From Antedon mediterranea (taxonomy: Eukaryota > Echinodermata > Crinoidea > Comatulida > Antedonidae): 64,000 nt of DNA. A program made the translations under genes and the position numbers. This document shows positions 35,701 through 48,884 of this stretch, piece by piece (positions within the stretch are counted from its first letter, which is position 1; each line of letters starts with the position of its first letter). Below the pieces are notes generated by a model. It was not told the origin of the DNA, searched no databases, and worked only from the letters and a program-made list of their open reading frames with translations. The stretch spans positions 13,880,932 through 13,944,931 of the forward strand of contig NC_092679.1 in the NCBI RefSeq assembly GCF_964355755.1, written 5' to 3'.

Positions 35701-36600
35701 GATACGGAAAAATTTAAATGACCGTGAATTGATTGGAGCCTCTTTTCTCGATATATCTAAATGCTTCGACTCCATTGATCACACATATCTACTTACTAAA
35801 TTGGATAATTATGGGCTAAAATGTAATTAAATTAAATGGTTCAAAAGTTATCTTTCCCAGCGTAAACAAATAGTTAAATATTCATAATAAATTATCTAAA
35901 AAAACAAAAGTCAAAGTTGGCATACCACAAGGTAGTGTCTTAGGACCAATTTTATTTCTACTATTTATAAATTACCTTCCTCAATATGTATACCCAGCCA
36001 GTTTAGTAAAACTAAACTTATGTTAATTGGAAATCATAATGTCCTCAGTCCTCTCTGAATTCATGTTGGTAGTGAAACCCTCGATGTCGTGAAGAATATC
36101 CGGTATCTTGGACTTCAAATTGATGAGAATCTATTGGAATGATTCGGCAATTAATTAAAACTATTGGATACAAAATTATTATCCTAAATAAATTGTCTGA
36201 AACGCTAAGTGAATCTCTTTTAAATATGCTATATCAGCGAAATTCAGCCCTGTATGGACTATGCTATCTCTGTGTGGGGAACTACGTCTCAAAAAAATTA
36301 AAATATTCTTTTAAGGTTACAAAAACTCGAGTTGTAAAAAGTATTTTTTACTTCAAAAACTATCGTGGGATTGATATTATTAAACAAAATAAATGGAAAT
36401 TGCTAGATGAACGTAGAGACTACGCTATTGCTTGTATTATGTACAAATGTATACATGGTATTGCACCTCCCCTTATGTGAAATGGTTTACGACCAACATG
36501 GATACTCTACGAGAATATTCCCAATCTCTGAATGTAAAAATGCAAGATAGTTTGTCTGTAAATAGTTTTAAAATTAATTATAAAAGCATTTCTTAAAAAA
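35701..36600 (+). pseudogene. LINE reverse transcriptase fragment
   Basis: Successive broken frames give FLDISKCFDSIDHTYLLTKL, then VGIPQGSVLGPILFLLFIN (RT motif with PQGS), then RYLGLQIDENLL, then a C-terminal part ending CIMYKCIHGIAPPLM at 36479. The active-site YADD block is missing, and several stops and deletions are present. CR1/L2-like by motif style. Confidence 0.7.
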
Positions 36601-36811
36601 ATAATTGTATTTCCACTATTATTTTTAAAGTTCTATATTCACTGATTGTTTTATTTATTTATTTATTTATTTTTTTTATTTCTTGTGTTTTTTTGTTTTA
36701 TTTTAAGTTGTTTCATTGCAGGACCATATTGAAAAACAGAATTTTTTTCTTTTCTGAATTATGTTACCTACCCTGCCTAAATATATTTTAATAAACAAAA
36801 TAAAATAAAAT

Positions 36812-36882
36812 TTTGCAAAGCAGGCTCGTTGAGCTTGTGCACTCTTTGTGTTCATAATCAGTGTACCATGTTCTGCATACCT
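36812..36882. repeat. Target repeat left of the LINE
   Basis: TTTTGCAAAG...CTCGTTGAGCTTGTGCACTC matches 41257-41330. In the second copy the repeat continues CTGGCTCAG, which resumes here only after the LINE, near 41049. That fixes the extent of the LINE insertion. Confidence 0.65.
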
Positions 36883-37196
36883 CAATTCAATTCAATTCAA
36901 ATTAACATTTATTTCTTCCACAGTAAAATAACAACAAATATCCAATATAAATTGTAAAATGAAGTAAGCGGGCAAAACTAAAAAAGTAACGCCAGATGAA
37001 AAACAGAAATTATATTAATCAAAAGACCTTGTGACGAGCAAGCCCTTAATAAATAATATAAATAAAAATTACCAATTAATTAACGTACACAAACACACAG
37101 ACAGGACAGGGCAAAAAAGGAGAAAAAGGGAACAAACGATCATGACGATGACGATGATATAAAAGCTGATGATAATATAAAAAAACATTTTATTAA

Positions 37197-39777
37197 TCAT
37201 ATTTTGACAAAAGAAATTTGTTTGGCTTTATGAGAGAAAATTTTCCTGGAGGGGGTTGCAATGATTTCAGGAGAAATGTCATTATATAATTTAACACCGC
37301 TATAAGCTATATAACGGACGTTGTGTTGGAGCAACGTAAGTTTGGGCTGAGGAAGATGAAGTTTGTTGCAAGTTCTAGTAGAATAGGAGTGAGTGAGTTT
37401 TTGAGAAAGAAGCATAAATTGGATGGAAGAAGAGAATGCAAAGCTTCGTAAACAAAGATTGTGTAATTTATTAATGTCATGAACAGTCAGTAAATTTAAA
37501 TTTTATAAAAGAGGGGACCAGAATGATCAAGGGGTGGCGAATCACATATAATGCGTACCGCCTACTTTTGGAGCTTATGAATTTGATAGAGATTTGATTT
37601 AAAATTATTGGCCAAGACAATATTACAATAGGTAATAAAAGGAAGGATAAGAGAAGAATAAATAGAATGTAAGATTGAATTAGGAAGGAAAAATGGAAGG
37701 CGATAAATATTAACGATACTTTTGGATATTTTTAATTCAACTTCTTTTATATGTTTTTTAAAATTGAGTTTGTGATCGATTTCAATGCATAGGAATTTGG
37801 TGTGCTGGACAAGAGGGATTATATAGTCTCCAATTGAAATATTTCCTATTTCATTAGTTCTTGTTTTGTGACGATTTCCAAACAGCATGAAGTTGCATTT
37901 CTTAGTATTGATCGACAGTTTATTGACATTAAAGTATTCGGTAACATTATTAAGTTCGCGATTAATAGAAAGAAAGAGAGAATCAAGATTTGAATTAGAA
38001 TAAAATATGGTGGTGTCGTCAGCGTAAAGGTAGAACGTTAAATTTTTAGATGAGTTTGGTAAATCATTTACATAAAGAAGAAATAAAAGAGGACCGAGGA
38101 GGGAACCCTGGGGGACACCGCAAGTAAGATGTTTAAAATTTGAAAGTGAGCAATTAATCTTTGTACATTGATGTTGGTTGCTAAGGTAGTCTTTAAATAG
38201 GTTAAAAGAAGATCGACGGATACCGTAATAAATAATTTGGAAATAAGAATACTGTGATTGATAGTATGAAATGCATCAGAAAGGTCAATGAAAATTCCAG
38301 TAAAAAAAACTTTGCTTTCGATTGAATCAGAGATATTATTTATTAGGTCGATTAAGACGAAGGATGTAGAATATTGTTTTCTAAAACCAAATTGCTTATT
38401 GTAAAGGATATTATTTTTTTGAAATTATATGTACGATCATAATAATTTTTTCAAGGATTGTTGAAAATAAAGGTAGAATTGATATTGGACGATAGTTATT
38501 ACGGGTCACTTTTGTCACCTTTCTTGAAAATAGGAGTTACTTTAGCAATCTTCATGGCGTTCGGGAATACGCCACAAGAGAGACAAAGATTAAAAATGTG
38601 CGAAAGAGGGAAAAGAATTAGGTATATAGATTGCTTCACGACTTTGTTATTGATGTCATCAATGTCGGGGGCATTATTATTCTTAAAGGAGTTAACAATT
38701 TTTAGAATTTCTACTTCAACTACTGGAAAAAGAAATAACGAATTAATTAACGGGGTATCGAGATATTCATGGAACGTTTTAGAACCATAATTAGTGATTT
38801 TATGAGCTAATTTAGGTCCGATACTTGTGAAGTGGTCATTAAAAAGATTTGCAGTTTTTGAGGGATCTTTAGTTAACTTACCCTCAAAGTTTATTTCAAT
38901 ATTATCGAAGTTATTATTATTATTATTTGCGTTTTTTATTATTATTGTTAGTATTAGTTTTAGCTTTACTTGAGATGTTAAAAACAGGGAGATGATCAGT
39001 AACATTACCAATATGTGAAGATTCAATTTCATTTGTAATGATATTGTCTAAAAGCGTAGCAGTGTCAGGAGTAATCCGTGTAGATCTATGAATAAGACTG
39101 ATATAGGAATTATTAAAAAGGCAATTAACAAAATATTTTGTATTATCATCACTCAAATGTTAGTACATCAACATTAAAATCTCCTAAAATATAGATACGC
39201 TTGTTTTCTTTGGAAAGTCTTTTAAGTAAGTAATAAATCAAGTTGCTTGTTTAATATGGAATATTAATTATATGAGGCCTATATATGGTACCAACAATTA
39301 TATTCTTATCATTAGTTTTTATTTCGATAAAATGGTATTCAAAAAAGTATGGACTGGATGACAAATCGGTTTTAATTGAAAGACCGTCTCTGACATACAT
39401 AAGAATGCCACCACACTTGTACGTACGTGGTTTAAAAGTAATAGAATAATTAGGAATATTAGAGGGGTTTTCATGTTTCATCCATGTTTCAGATACAGAA
39501 ATTACATCAAAATTAAAATTTATAGAATATAAACAGGATGTGAGGTTGTCGAAATATTTTTGGATGCTTCTAGCATTAAATGAATACAAGAAAATTTTCT
39601 CTCATAATCCGAATTATAAGTTTGAAAAAATTCATGTGGTAAATAATACTTAGACAAATTAACATCAGTAAAGTAGTGTTCATCTGGATCAATATCATTA
39701 AAATGTTTACTAGAAGTTGAATAGGGATTAAACAAAATATTAGATAATCGATCGGGATTGTTAGCCATTATCGGCAT
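37197..39777 (-). pseudogene. LINE ORF2: endonuclease and reverse transcriptase
   Basis: The endonuclease part (39600-39000) has FNARSIQ, VISVSETWM, GGILMYVRDG, IIVGTIYRPH and TDHLPVF, the conserved blocks of AP-like LINE endonucleases. The RT part has PSKTANLFNDHFTSIG and KVTPIFKKGDKSDP (about 38510), GVPQGSLLGPLLFLLYVNDL (about 38110-38050), then YADDT with the catalytic DD, then NKLSINTKKCNFMLFG and a C-terminal tail. Frame changes occur near 39580, 39170, 38950 and 38500, so no full-length protein can be made. Confidence 0.8.
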
Positions 39778-40006
39778 TTAAATGGGGATAGTAGTATAGC
39801 AGCATAGTTGAACACGGTTGGAATATAACATTTGAACGTTAGATAACTATAATAATAATAACAACAACAACAGCAGGTGAGTTAGTAAATGAATATAATA
39901 AAGAAAACATCATAAAGAACGGAATCGTGATATTATAATTAAAAAAACTTCGGTTAGCATTGTTAACTACAATATATATTTTAAGGCCTATAGTGGTCAT
40001 GAATGT

Positions 40007-40796
40007 TCAAGCGTTTAAGCCTTTTAGACACCTGGATAGATCCGACTGATTGCAGACAACCAATTTTTTCGATGCGTTGTTGAGTATGCACATTTTCCCA
40101 TCTTGAGTCCAGGTGGATTTGATTGATTTGGCATACTTCATCTTAACGTCTCGTAGTAGCTTTGAACGTTTTAAAGTCAGGTTTTCGTGCACAAAATATT
40201 GGGTGCCTTTGAAACGTTTCTTAGCTTTAGAAAATCTCGCTTCTCCTCTTGTAATTGGTAAACTTGATTATGATACTCCTCGGTTTTTTGTTGGTATCGG
40301 GGTCTCTTTTCGGTCCCAACCTATGAGATCGATTAATATCTGTCTCATCAATAGAAACGTTCAGTTTTTCTTTGAAGACCTTTATTACTTCAATGTCGGT
40401 ACTTTCATTTAGCGTTTCAGGGACACCATGTGAAATTTCGTCTGGAATACTGCTCTGCATTATCGATATCATTTTCTAGCCCTGTAATTCGTTCTTCTAG
40501 GTGCCTATCTTAGAGTTAGTTTCGTTAATGTCAAAATGTAAAAAGGGTCCGATAAGGAGAGTAAGCTTACCGATAATTTCGTCATGAACGACATTAGAAA
40601 CAGCTTCATCGATTTTTGTCATAAAAGGTGAGTCAGATGCAAGGCATTTCTGCAATTCTGAGTCAATCATTTCTTTCAAATCTAAATCATTAATGCATTC
40701 CTTTTGTTTTTCAGGCTGGCTGCTGTCTCCAACAGAATCTGCCGATTGCTCGTCGGTATCTGCCTTTTTCTTTTTGCTACCTGCCATCGAGTTAGA
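40007..40796 (-). pseudogene. LINE ORF1, L1-like nucleic-acid chaperone type
   Basis: It starts MAGSKKKKADTDEQSADSV, followed by a heptad-like region and ITGLENDIDNAEQYSRRN. Next comes the RRM-like core with INRSHRLGPKR and SIIIKFTNYKRRSEIF, then a C-terminal part beginning VHENLTLKRSKLLRDV. At least two frame changes (near 40470 and 40220) break it. The layout coiled coil-RRM-CTD is that of Transposase_22-type ORF1 proteins. Confidence 0.7.
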
Positions 40797-41689
40797 ATTA
40801 AATGGAGATAACACAGCAAAGCAAGTTGAAAACGACCACAGTCAAGGTATGCACAAGCAAAGTATGCAGTAGTCCGTTGTTTGGTATAGTGTGGGACAGG
40901 TGATGCTTAGTAGTTGATCAATACAAGTAAGAGATAGCTGTATGCCTAGTAGTTGGGCAAGCTTGAATAGGAATTGGCTAACAATGGTAACCCGGAGCGC
41001 GTCGCTCAAACACATCCGTTCACCATGAGAGCTTGTGTGAATGTATATGGCTCAGGCTATATTATTGTGCCAGTTCTGCGGTACATTTCATTTCGAAACC
41101 TAAGCTCCACTGACGAGATCTAATAAGATCGAAACAGTCTTGTCTGCAGATTGGATATTACACTCCTCTACTTTCTGCTATTATACATATGTATGTTGTT
41201 TTATAGAGCACTCTTCAGTTTGAAACGGTGCATTTTGTTGTGAATACTATTTGCATTTTGCAAAGCACGCTCGTTGAGCTTGTGCACTCTTTGTGTTCAT
41301 AATCCGAGTACCATGTCCCACATACCTGGCTCAGCCTTTATATTGTTCCAGTTCTGCGGTACATTTCATTTTGAAACCTGAGCTGCACTGACTAGATCTA
41401 ATAAGATCGAAACAATACTGTCTGCAGATTGGAGAGATTCTAGATGCATAACAAAAACGTAGATCCATGCTAATGTACTTGCGCTTTATCTATACATCAA
41501 ATATACATCAACATAATTTTATGATTCGGTGAAAATACAAAAATGCTACATATTTATATGCAATGCAATTGCAAATTTATATAATCATAAGCTTTCATTT
41601 TTATGCCATATATCAATATGTATGACTTTTAAGATTGTTTACTAACTTATTTAATACCCGAGTATATATTGTTGTGGCTTAAATGATGT

Positions 41690-42515
41690 CATTACATTGT
41701 TCAAAATATATTTGACATATGTTTGTGTTGTTATACATGTCATAAGTTTTAATTTGATACAAAAATTGACATGTTTATTGTAACTGGGGCCTCACTGGTC
41801 ACTTATTTGAGTTGAATAGGAGTCAACTAGCCACACTAGCTAGTGAGATTGCTATTATACGTCGCTTGGCATTATGCAAATCAATCCAGGTAAGCATACG
41901 TTCAACAATGATTAAGTAATAGTTAGCTCAGTTACGCATACTGCCGTTTCATTTTTCACAAAGTTATGTAATTTATTTATTATATATTATAAACACAAGA
42001 GGCAAAGAACATTAATTCTAACCCGCCCGGTGATATACTGAACAGCGGTCCGAGTTCGAGTCTCGGTTGGGGCGATTTTTTCTCATTCTCACAGATTTCC
42101 TCATCTTTATCGTTTCAAATTTATTATATATTATATATATTTCATGTAGTTCCGTGGTGTTTGTACGTCATAAGCTTTAATTTAATACCAAACATGCCAT
42201 ATTAATTTCCCACGAAGTTATGTAATATATTATGGATGTGGCTTTGATGACGTCATTATATTGTGAAATTATATTGTTCTTATGATAGTGGTATTGTACA
42301 TGTCATATGCTTTAATTTGATACCAAACTTGCCATATTTAATTATTTGTTTAATTTTTTCACGAAGTTATGTAATATATAATAAGTGTGGCTTTGATGAA
42401 GTCATTATATTGGAAAATTATATTTTCTCATGTGAGTGGTATTGTACATTTAATAAGCTATAATTTGATACTAAACTTGACATATTTATGTAATTTTCTA
42501 TAGCTATATAATATA
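41690..42515 (+). repeat. Tandem units of about 150-190 bp, with SINE insertion
   Basis: Units share TGTCATAAGCTTTAATTTGA, ACCAAACTTG and CACGAAGTTATGTAATATAT plus GTGGCTTTGATGACGTCATT. A similar AGCTTTAATTTGATACCAAA block also occurs in the arms of the foldback at 2446-5840. A SINE fragment interrupts the array at 42019-42120. Confidence 0.7.
42019..42120 (+). repeat. tRNA-derived SINE fragment
   Basis: GGTCCGAGTTCGAGTCTCGG contains a good B box. The following TTCTCATTCTCACAGATTTC and CTCATCTTTATCG tail is shared with 62975-63085. The A-box half is missing or diverged. Confidence 0.65.
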
Positions 42516-42517
42516 TT

Positions 42518-43107
42518 AACAAGGCCATATACATGGCTGCAGTTGCGTGCTCAAGTTAGTGTTTACCGACCGACCAACCAACCGACCGAAATTGCTGAAC
42601 ATATTTAAAAATGTTGAAAATGTTTAAAAACATATATATACATATATTTTTTTAATTTACACATGCGTAGCCTGTCACTTTTGACGTGCTCGTATAACGT
42701 AATTTCCAGTTGGAAAGTGAATCAAATATCATGACATTTATTAAAAGAAAGGTGCAGTGCGCGTGCAAAAATCTGCGCACTTATTGCAATTAAATTATTT
42801 TTTTTTTAAATTTCCTGAAACGTACTTTAATTTCATCGAAAATAAATTTGACATTTTTGAAAATTTTAAGCGCGCGTACACATGCGTTATATGCGCTACG
42901 CACGTTGCCATTATGATGAAATATGATCTGAAATTTATGAGTACCAAATTTTATTTAATTGTGATTCATGCTTGTGAAGATATGATTACACGTGATTTCG
43001 TTAAATCGTGCGTAGACCGCGTAATTTTTTAGTCTTGGCCATAAGAAATATACTCTGAAAATATGACTTACCGACCAACCGACCAACCGACCGACATAGT
43101 GAGCTGC
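42518..43107 (+). mobile_element. CCGA-repeat element, copy with shortened core
   Basis: It starts CAAGGCCATATACATGGCTG and has CCGA runs at about 42566-42590 and 43068-43100. The core block ACATGCGTAGCCTGTCACTT matches those at 12335 and 22840 (inverted). Confidence 0.65.
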
Positions 43108-43109
43108 AG

Positions 43110-43700
43110 AATATTCCCTTCATTTGAGGTAATCTATAATCTATATATAAATTATGGTTAATTCTGACATAGGCGAGCACAATGCAAAAACTTCGGTACA
43201 AATCTCCGCCTTGGATACCTACCTTATCTATCCGAGATGTACCGCGAAACGTAGATTTGATAACATTAGTGTGCACGCCGACGCTATTGTTCCATATTTA
43301 TATCTTAGGAAGATATTATAAAGAGTTTTTTAACAACATTTATGATTTCAACATTGGATTTTCCTCTCAATTTCAATTCTTCCCGGTCAAAGTAATTTCC
43401 GGGTTTAAGATAAGTTCACCTTAGTTTCAAATATTTTCTCTCTTTTATACACAAGGGAGCAGTTAAAATAATAGATTTGACCCTAAAGGTGACTGGAAAC
43501 AGGCACTTTCCATCAATCAATACAGTGTCCCTTTGGAAGACGAAAAAAAAATTGGCCATTAATCATAGCCATTTCAGTTTTTTTGTTTATTTTAAAACAT
43601 ACCACACGTGTGTGAAGGTACAGTAGTTAAATAATAGGAATTATACTGCAAATTAATAAAGATCAAATTAAATATACGCCATAAAGAATCAGAATATATT
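43110..43700. other. No gene seen
   Basis: Only short frames. The 5' part of the following Helitron-like element may begin somewhere in this stretch, but I cannot place the border. Confidence 0.35.
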
Positions 43701-43789
43701 GTGGGGAATAGTATTATAAAATTACATAGGGAGATTTGATAAGACATTTTTCGAGTGAAATCCCTATAGCTGAGTTTTATTGAGTAAGC

Positions 43790-44463
43790 TTGCAGGAATA
43801 ACTGTAGGCTATCTTCCTGTGTCCCGTTAGGACCGAGATGTCTGCCCATGTTGCAAGCCGTAATGTCTTCTTTCTTGGGCCCACTCTGTCACGGCAGTTA
43901 GTTTCAAAAGATGATTAAATTAAATAATGTATTAATAATTATTAGGATGGTATTCATTTGAATAAACGCCTCTCCAATAAAACATCACTTTGAATAATAA
44001 CCCCCCCCCCCCCACAACCCAACTATCTAATAAACGTCCATCCACATATTTATAATAACACAATTATACTATTTGTAGTAGAATTCACCGCACTGTTATC
44101 TGCAATTTACCAAGCATTTGTTATTCTTTTTTACCACTTTTTTATATCTATGAGAGGATTTCATTTGATTATAAATGTTACCATATTATTAGAACTAAAA
44201 AATTTAACATATATCCCTCGAATAAGCACCTCCCTCAAATGACCTCCGCCTCCCCAAAGGGCCCTACTAAACAATAAAAACTATACTTTAAAATGTTATT
44301 AATCATCTAAAACACTGTGAAACAAAGTAGTTCAGTTTTACGAATGTCAAGCATTTTCAATAATGGTAACCGACAGAAAATGTATAAGGAGAACATTATC
44401 ATTCCGAGAACCATCGTCTACACTTCCTAGAGGGGGAGCGAGCGAAGCGAGCTCACCCTCTAG
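43790..44463 (+). mobile_element. Helitron-like element, second family (plus copy)
   Basis: Homologous to the minus-strand element at 18791-19690. It ends in a 37-nt hairpin (44427-44463), stem CTAGAGGGGGAGC pairing with GCTCACCCTCTAG around the loop GAGCGAAGCGA, preceded by CGAGAACCATC and followed by T. It abuts a truncated first-family copy. A poly-C run lies near 44000. The left border is approximate. Confidence 0.6.
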
Positions 44464-45390
44464 TTATATAAATTTACGTAAGGGCAAAATTCGGTAAATC
44501 ACGCGTTATTTCTAGAATGTTTACTCGATGGTATATAAAGTTGATTAGAATCTCGGTACTGATTTAAACCACCAGATGTAACCATGTTTACTAATTAAAT
44601 TGAGTTAGATAATTAGTTATTGACAATTAAAACGAATTTAGGTTGAACGATTTGCCCCAAATAGGGGTGTTTTCCGACCGTAGTATATACTGTCTAATGG
44701 ATGTCCTCTTAAAAAATACCTGCACACAATAATACGAGGATGATAAATCACGCGTTAATTCTAGAATGTTTACTCGATGGTATATATAGTTGGTACGTAC
44801 TTTCGATACTGATTTTAACCATCTGATGTAACCCTGTTTACTAATTAAATTGAGTTAGATAATTAGTTATTGACAATACCCGCATACAATAATACGAGGA
44901 TGATTCACATTTTCCTATCTCCTCCTACGATAATTGTTTTTAATGGCTGAAAACGGGTTGAACAGCTCGAGTACAGTATCATAATGTTGAAGACAGGCCG
45001 ATTTTCTATTTTGATAGATTTAATATACGTTTATACAGTACAAATGTACTGATTTGCAATGAATGGAACATTCCAAATTAGTTGGTTTAAACATGCTTGC
45101 ATACCTCCATGGTTTAACACAAGTAGGTAAATTTATGGGCAATTAGAAAATAAACATAAATAGTATTGTAATGCTATAGGTATTAACCACTTTTGATCGC
45201 CATTTGAATCGAAAATTTCTTATTGTGTGTCTTGATAGGCCTACTGTTAGATATAATATAAACAAATATACTAATAAACTTTATTACTGTGACTGTGGGG
45301 GTAGTCCCTACTTTTAGATTACTACTTTTATATATATAATAATAATAATACTTTATTACTGACAGTTGCTTCTCCACGTTTGTACCTAGT
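44464..45390 (+). mobile_element. Truncated first-family Helitron-like copy
   Basis: TATATAAATTTACGTAAGGG and downstream blocks match 6172-7150 with internal deletions and a local repetition (the TTTACTCGATGGTATAT block occurs at about 44520 and 44768). The last shared block is TTACTGACAGTTGCTTCTC near 45360. The 3' hairpin is absent. Confidence 0.65.
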
Positions 45391-46371
45391 TAAGCTTAGC
45401 CTAACTGGTAGGCTCACTGCTCTGTAGGCGCCTAGTAGTAGTAGTGTGAAGTGTAATCAGCCTACTAGGCTAGGCTTGGTCTAGTCCTGATGACTTTTAC
45501 ATTGCTTATAGTCCAGTATGAAATGTAGCGATATGATAAGTTGCAGTTTTTTTTGCTATAATTGGTAAAAATTGGATATGTTGTAGAATACACATCACTG
45601 AATCCAAAAAGTATTTGCTCCATTTTTTTTTCATACGCAAGGGGGGTTGGCAGCCATTTCAAAATGGCCGCCATTTTGGACAAAATATTGTAAGTATATG
45701 GCATTAAAAGATGTTATCGAGATAGAAATTCAATCATAAAAGTAACAATAAATGTTCAAATAATATTTCACATAATTTTTGTAACTGAACAAGCCAAAAT
45801 GGCCGCCATTATGCCAAAAATGGCTTCCATTTTATCCAATATGGCCATCATTTTATCTAAAATGGCCACATATATTAATCAAATATTTCTTTCAACTTTT
45901 ATTCACATATATTTGGTAAAAATTAGATATGTTGTAGAATAGACATCACTGAATCCAAAAAGTATTTGCTCCATTTTTTTTTCATACGCAAGGAGGATTG
46001 GCAGCCATTTGAAAATGGCCCCAATTTTTGACAAAATTTTTTCAAATATTGTAAGTTTATGACATTTAAAGATGTTATCGAGATAGAAATTCAATCATAA
46101 AAGTAACAATAAATGTTCAAATAATATTTCATATTTGTGTAACAGAAAAAGCCAAAATGGCAGACATTTCAACCAAAATGGCCGCCATTTTATCCAACAT
46201 GGCCGCCATTTTTATCTGAAATGGCTACATAATCAAATTGTTTTTTTTTTAACTTTAATTAAATACATAGGCTATAACATAATGATATTTGTGTTTAATT
46301 ACTTTAATTATTCGTCGTCATTTTAGCCATCACTATCACTGTCCGAATCGGATGTAGACAACAATGGTCAT

Positions 46372-47031
46372 ATGTTGATTTGATTTGAATTCATTTGGAA
46401 AATCATCATAAAAAATACATACAAAGTGATAACATAAATTACGGACATTACAAATAATACATTTATAAAAGATTTTCCAGGATAGCCCAAAAAGCTTATC
46501 AGCTTATTTCCATTGGGATCCTTTACAATCTAAAATAAAAACATTACAAAATATTGCATTAAACACGTAAATATAACAAAAACAATAATATAAAAAACAA
46601 GTTAAATTAAAGACTATGATTGACTTATATAGTTATTTGGTAGAACAGAAATGTGATTTAACATATTTCTTAAAATTAAATTTGTTTTCTATTTGCTGAA
46701 TGGAATGAGGTAGGTTATTCCATGCCTTTATGCCTGTATAATAAAACGTAGATATTTGACTATCAGATTTAGGAACTGAAAATCCATTGACCTTACTTCT
46801 AGTCATATAATGGTGGTTAGATGAAACTCTTTTAAACTTTTCAGTTAAATAAGATACTGATTTTCCATAAAAAATCTTATGAACATGATTAAGTTTGAGT
46901 TGGCAAATTCTATCCTCTAGACATAATTGACCGATTTGGTTCAGTTCGTCTTTACCAATATGTGCACGATCATTTTTATTTAATATAAACCTAGCAACTT
47001 TATTTTGACTGGTTTGAAGTCTGTTATTCAC
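46372..47031 (-). pseudogene. 5'-truncated LINE tail inserted in the foldback arm
   Basis: The minus-strand frame 47052-46633 has NKVARFILNKNDRAHIG, LCLEDRICQLKLNHVHKIF and WNNLPHSIQQIENKFNFKKY, the C-terminal end of a CR1/L2-like reverse transcriptase. The 3' end has an AATCA repeat near 46375-46390. The right arm lacks it, so it arrived after the inverted structure formed. At its upstream junction the frame runs straight on from MCKCEADVNN of the CXC protein. Confidence 0.75.
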
Positions 47032-47609
47032 GTCTGCTTCGCATTTACACATCTCGGTACATTATAGATCCATATATTGGCCTGGAGATGTGCACGTAGT
47101 ATGTGCTGGTGCAACGCTCCAGAAGTTGGTGGCAATTTTTCCACACCTTGATTATTTGGCAGTGTTTTGAACCGCTGACACCCTTTTAGTTCAAAGAAGA
47201 CTGCACAGAAACTTCTCGCATCCTGCCTTCCCATTGAAAGATGGCATATTGTCTTTTCCGAGTTTGACTAGAGCTTCTATGATGTGAGGAGGTGACTTCA
47301 TATACAATCTTAAAAGCTGTTTTTTTCCTGTGACCCGTAACACCACATCCAGTGATAGCATAGAAACCTGGTAGCCCGGCTGCCTTTTCTGGTCCAAGGT
47401 GATCGTATATTGGTTGAAGAGTAATTCTTCTTCCTGTTTCAGCTGTGCCTGAGTGTTAAAATTCCAGTATTTTCCCCCAAATGTTGTAGGCGCCTTAGAA
47501 TTAAAACAAACCAGTCGGTATCTTGCGTGAAGAAGTCGACTTCATTTCCTGGTGTAGATGCTATTTCAATGCCATGAGGGATCATTAGTGTATCTACCTC
47601 TTCTTGGGT

Positions 47610-48884
47610 GTTCACGTGACTGTTACAATAGGATGATTAATATCACCTCAGCCTGTGAATCGCTATCTCATCATCGATGGAATGGCAGTTGTTCAAACTC
47701 TTATGAATGTTCAGACTTTTACCACCTGCAAAGATTTTGTGGAGGCATTTGTAGCCTGCATAGATTCTCTACTTAACAAATACATTTATGTTGGTGGACG
47801 TGTTGTCTTTGACAATTATGAGAAGACACTTTCGCTTAAAGACAATATCCGATATCAATCATCTCCTCCTAACATTGTGGAAATTATTTTGGAAGATTCC
47901 ACACTGATTAAAAACAAAGCAATATTCTTGTCAAGCAACACGACAAAAGATCAACTCACAATTTATCTTGCCGACAAATCAGTACGAAATTGTAAACATC
48001 CTATTGTAACAGTCATGCGACAAGATGAACACAAACACACCTGAACATTCCCCAACACCACCTGTGAGCACCCAAAGAAGAGGTAGATATACTAATGATC
48101 CCTCATGGTATTGAAGTAGCATCTACACCAGGAAATGAAGTCGACTTATTTTTTTTAATTTGAAGGCGCCTACAACAGTTAGGGGAAAATTCTGGTATTT
48201 TAACAGGCACAGCTGAAACAAGAAGAATTGCTCTTTAATCAATATACGATCCCCTTGGACCGGAAAAGGCAGCCAGACTACCAGGTTTCCATGCTATCAC
48301 TGGATGTACACAGGAAAAAACAGCTTTTAAGATGTATATGAAGTCATCTCCTCACATCATAGAAGCGTTAGTCAAACTCGGAGAAGACAATGTGCCATCT
48401 TTCAATGTGAAGGCAGGATGCGAGGAGTTTCTGTGCGGTCTTATTGAAACTAAAAGGGTGTCAGCCAAAGATTCATCAACCCTGAGATGGAAACGGTTCA
48501 AAACACTGCCAAATAATCAAGGTGTGGAAAAATTGCCACCAACGTCTGGAGCGTTGCACCAGCACATACTACGTGCACATCTCCAGGCCAATATATATAT
48601 GGAGCCATGTAACTATTGATCCAATAATTCCTGATCCATGCCAAAACTTGGCTGGTTTATAGAGAACGGTAAACTAAGACCAGTATTATACGAGAAGCAA
48701 ACTGCTCCAGAAGCAGTTGTGGAGCTAATACGGTGTTCATGTTTAAGTACATGTTCCCATAATACATGCACGTGCAAGAAAAACAATCTACAATATACCG
48801 AGATGTGTAAATGCGAAACAGACGAGAATAACTGTCACAATAATTATATGACCATTGTTGTCTACATCCGATTCGGACAGTGAT
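47610..48884 (+). pseudogene. Repeat-family protein: PIN/FEN1-like core and C-terminal CXC cluster
   Basis: Pieces in order are RYLIIDGMAVVQTLMNV and GGRVVFDNYEK (47655-47830), with acidic residues spaced as in a PIN/FEN1-like fold; then AIFLSSNTTKDQLTIYLADK (about 47925-47985); after a gap, PHIIEALVKLGEDNVPSF and SLPPTSGALHQHILR-like text (48332-48600); then TAPEAVVELIRCSCLSTCSH and CTCKKNNLQYTEMCKCE (48690-48820), a Tesmin/TSO1-like CXC cluster with Tyr at one expected Cys. The HALTGCDTT block is missing and frames change at about 48045 and 48620. An inverted partial copy lies at 47560-47040. Confidence 0.65.

Larger units (their letters stand above)
36883..41048 (-). mobile_element. Nearly full-length, decayed CR1/L2-like LINE
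   Basis: About 4.2 kb on the minus strand. The 3' end is an AATTG repeat (36884-36900) after an AATAAATG signal. ORF1 (40796-40007) and ORF2 (39777-37197) both have frameshifts. The 5' limit follows from the interrupted target repeat. The order ORF1, AP-like endonuclease, reverse transcriptase and the tandem-repeat tail indicate the CR1/L2/jockey side of non-LTR elements; I cannot fix the clade. Confidence 0.75.

Noticed and set aside
37921-38460. Separate plus-strand gene suggested by short frames
   Set aside because: The minus strand here is the reverse-transcriptase core with PQGS and YADD motifs; plus-strand frames are shadows.
42019-42120. tRNA gene
   Set aside because: The B box is good but no acceptor stem or anticodon arm can be formed, and the tail is shared with another copy; SINE.
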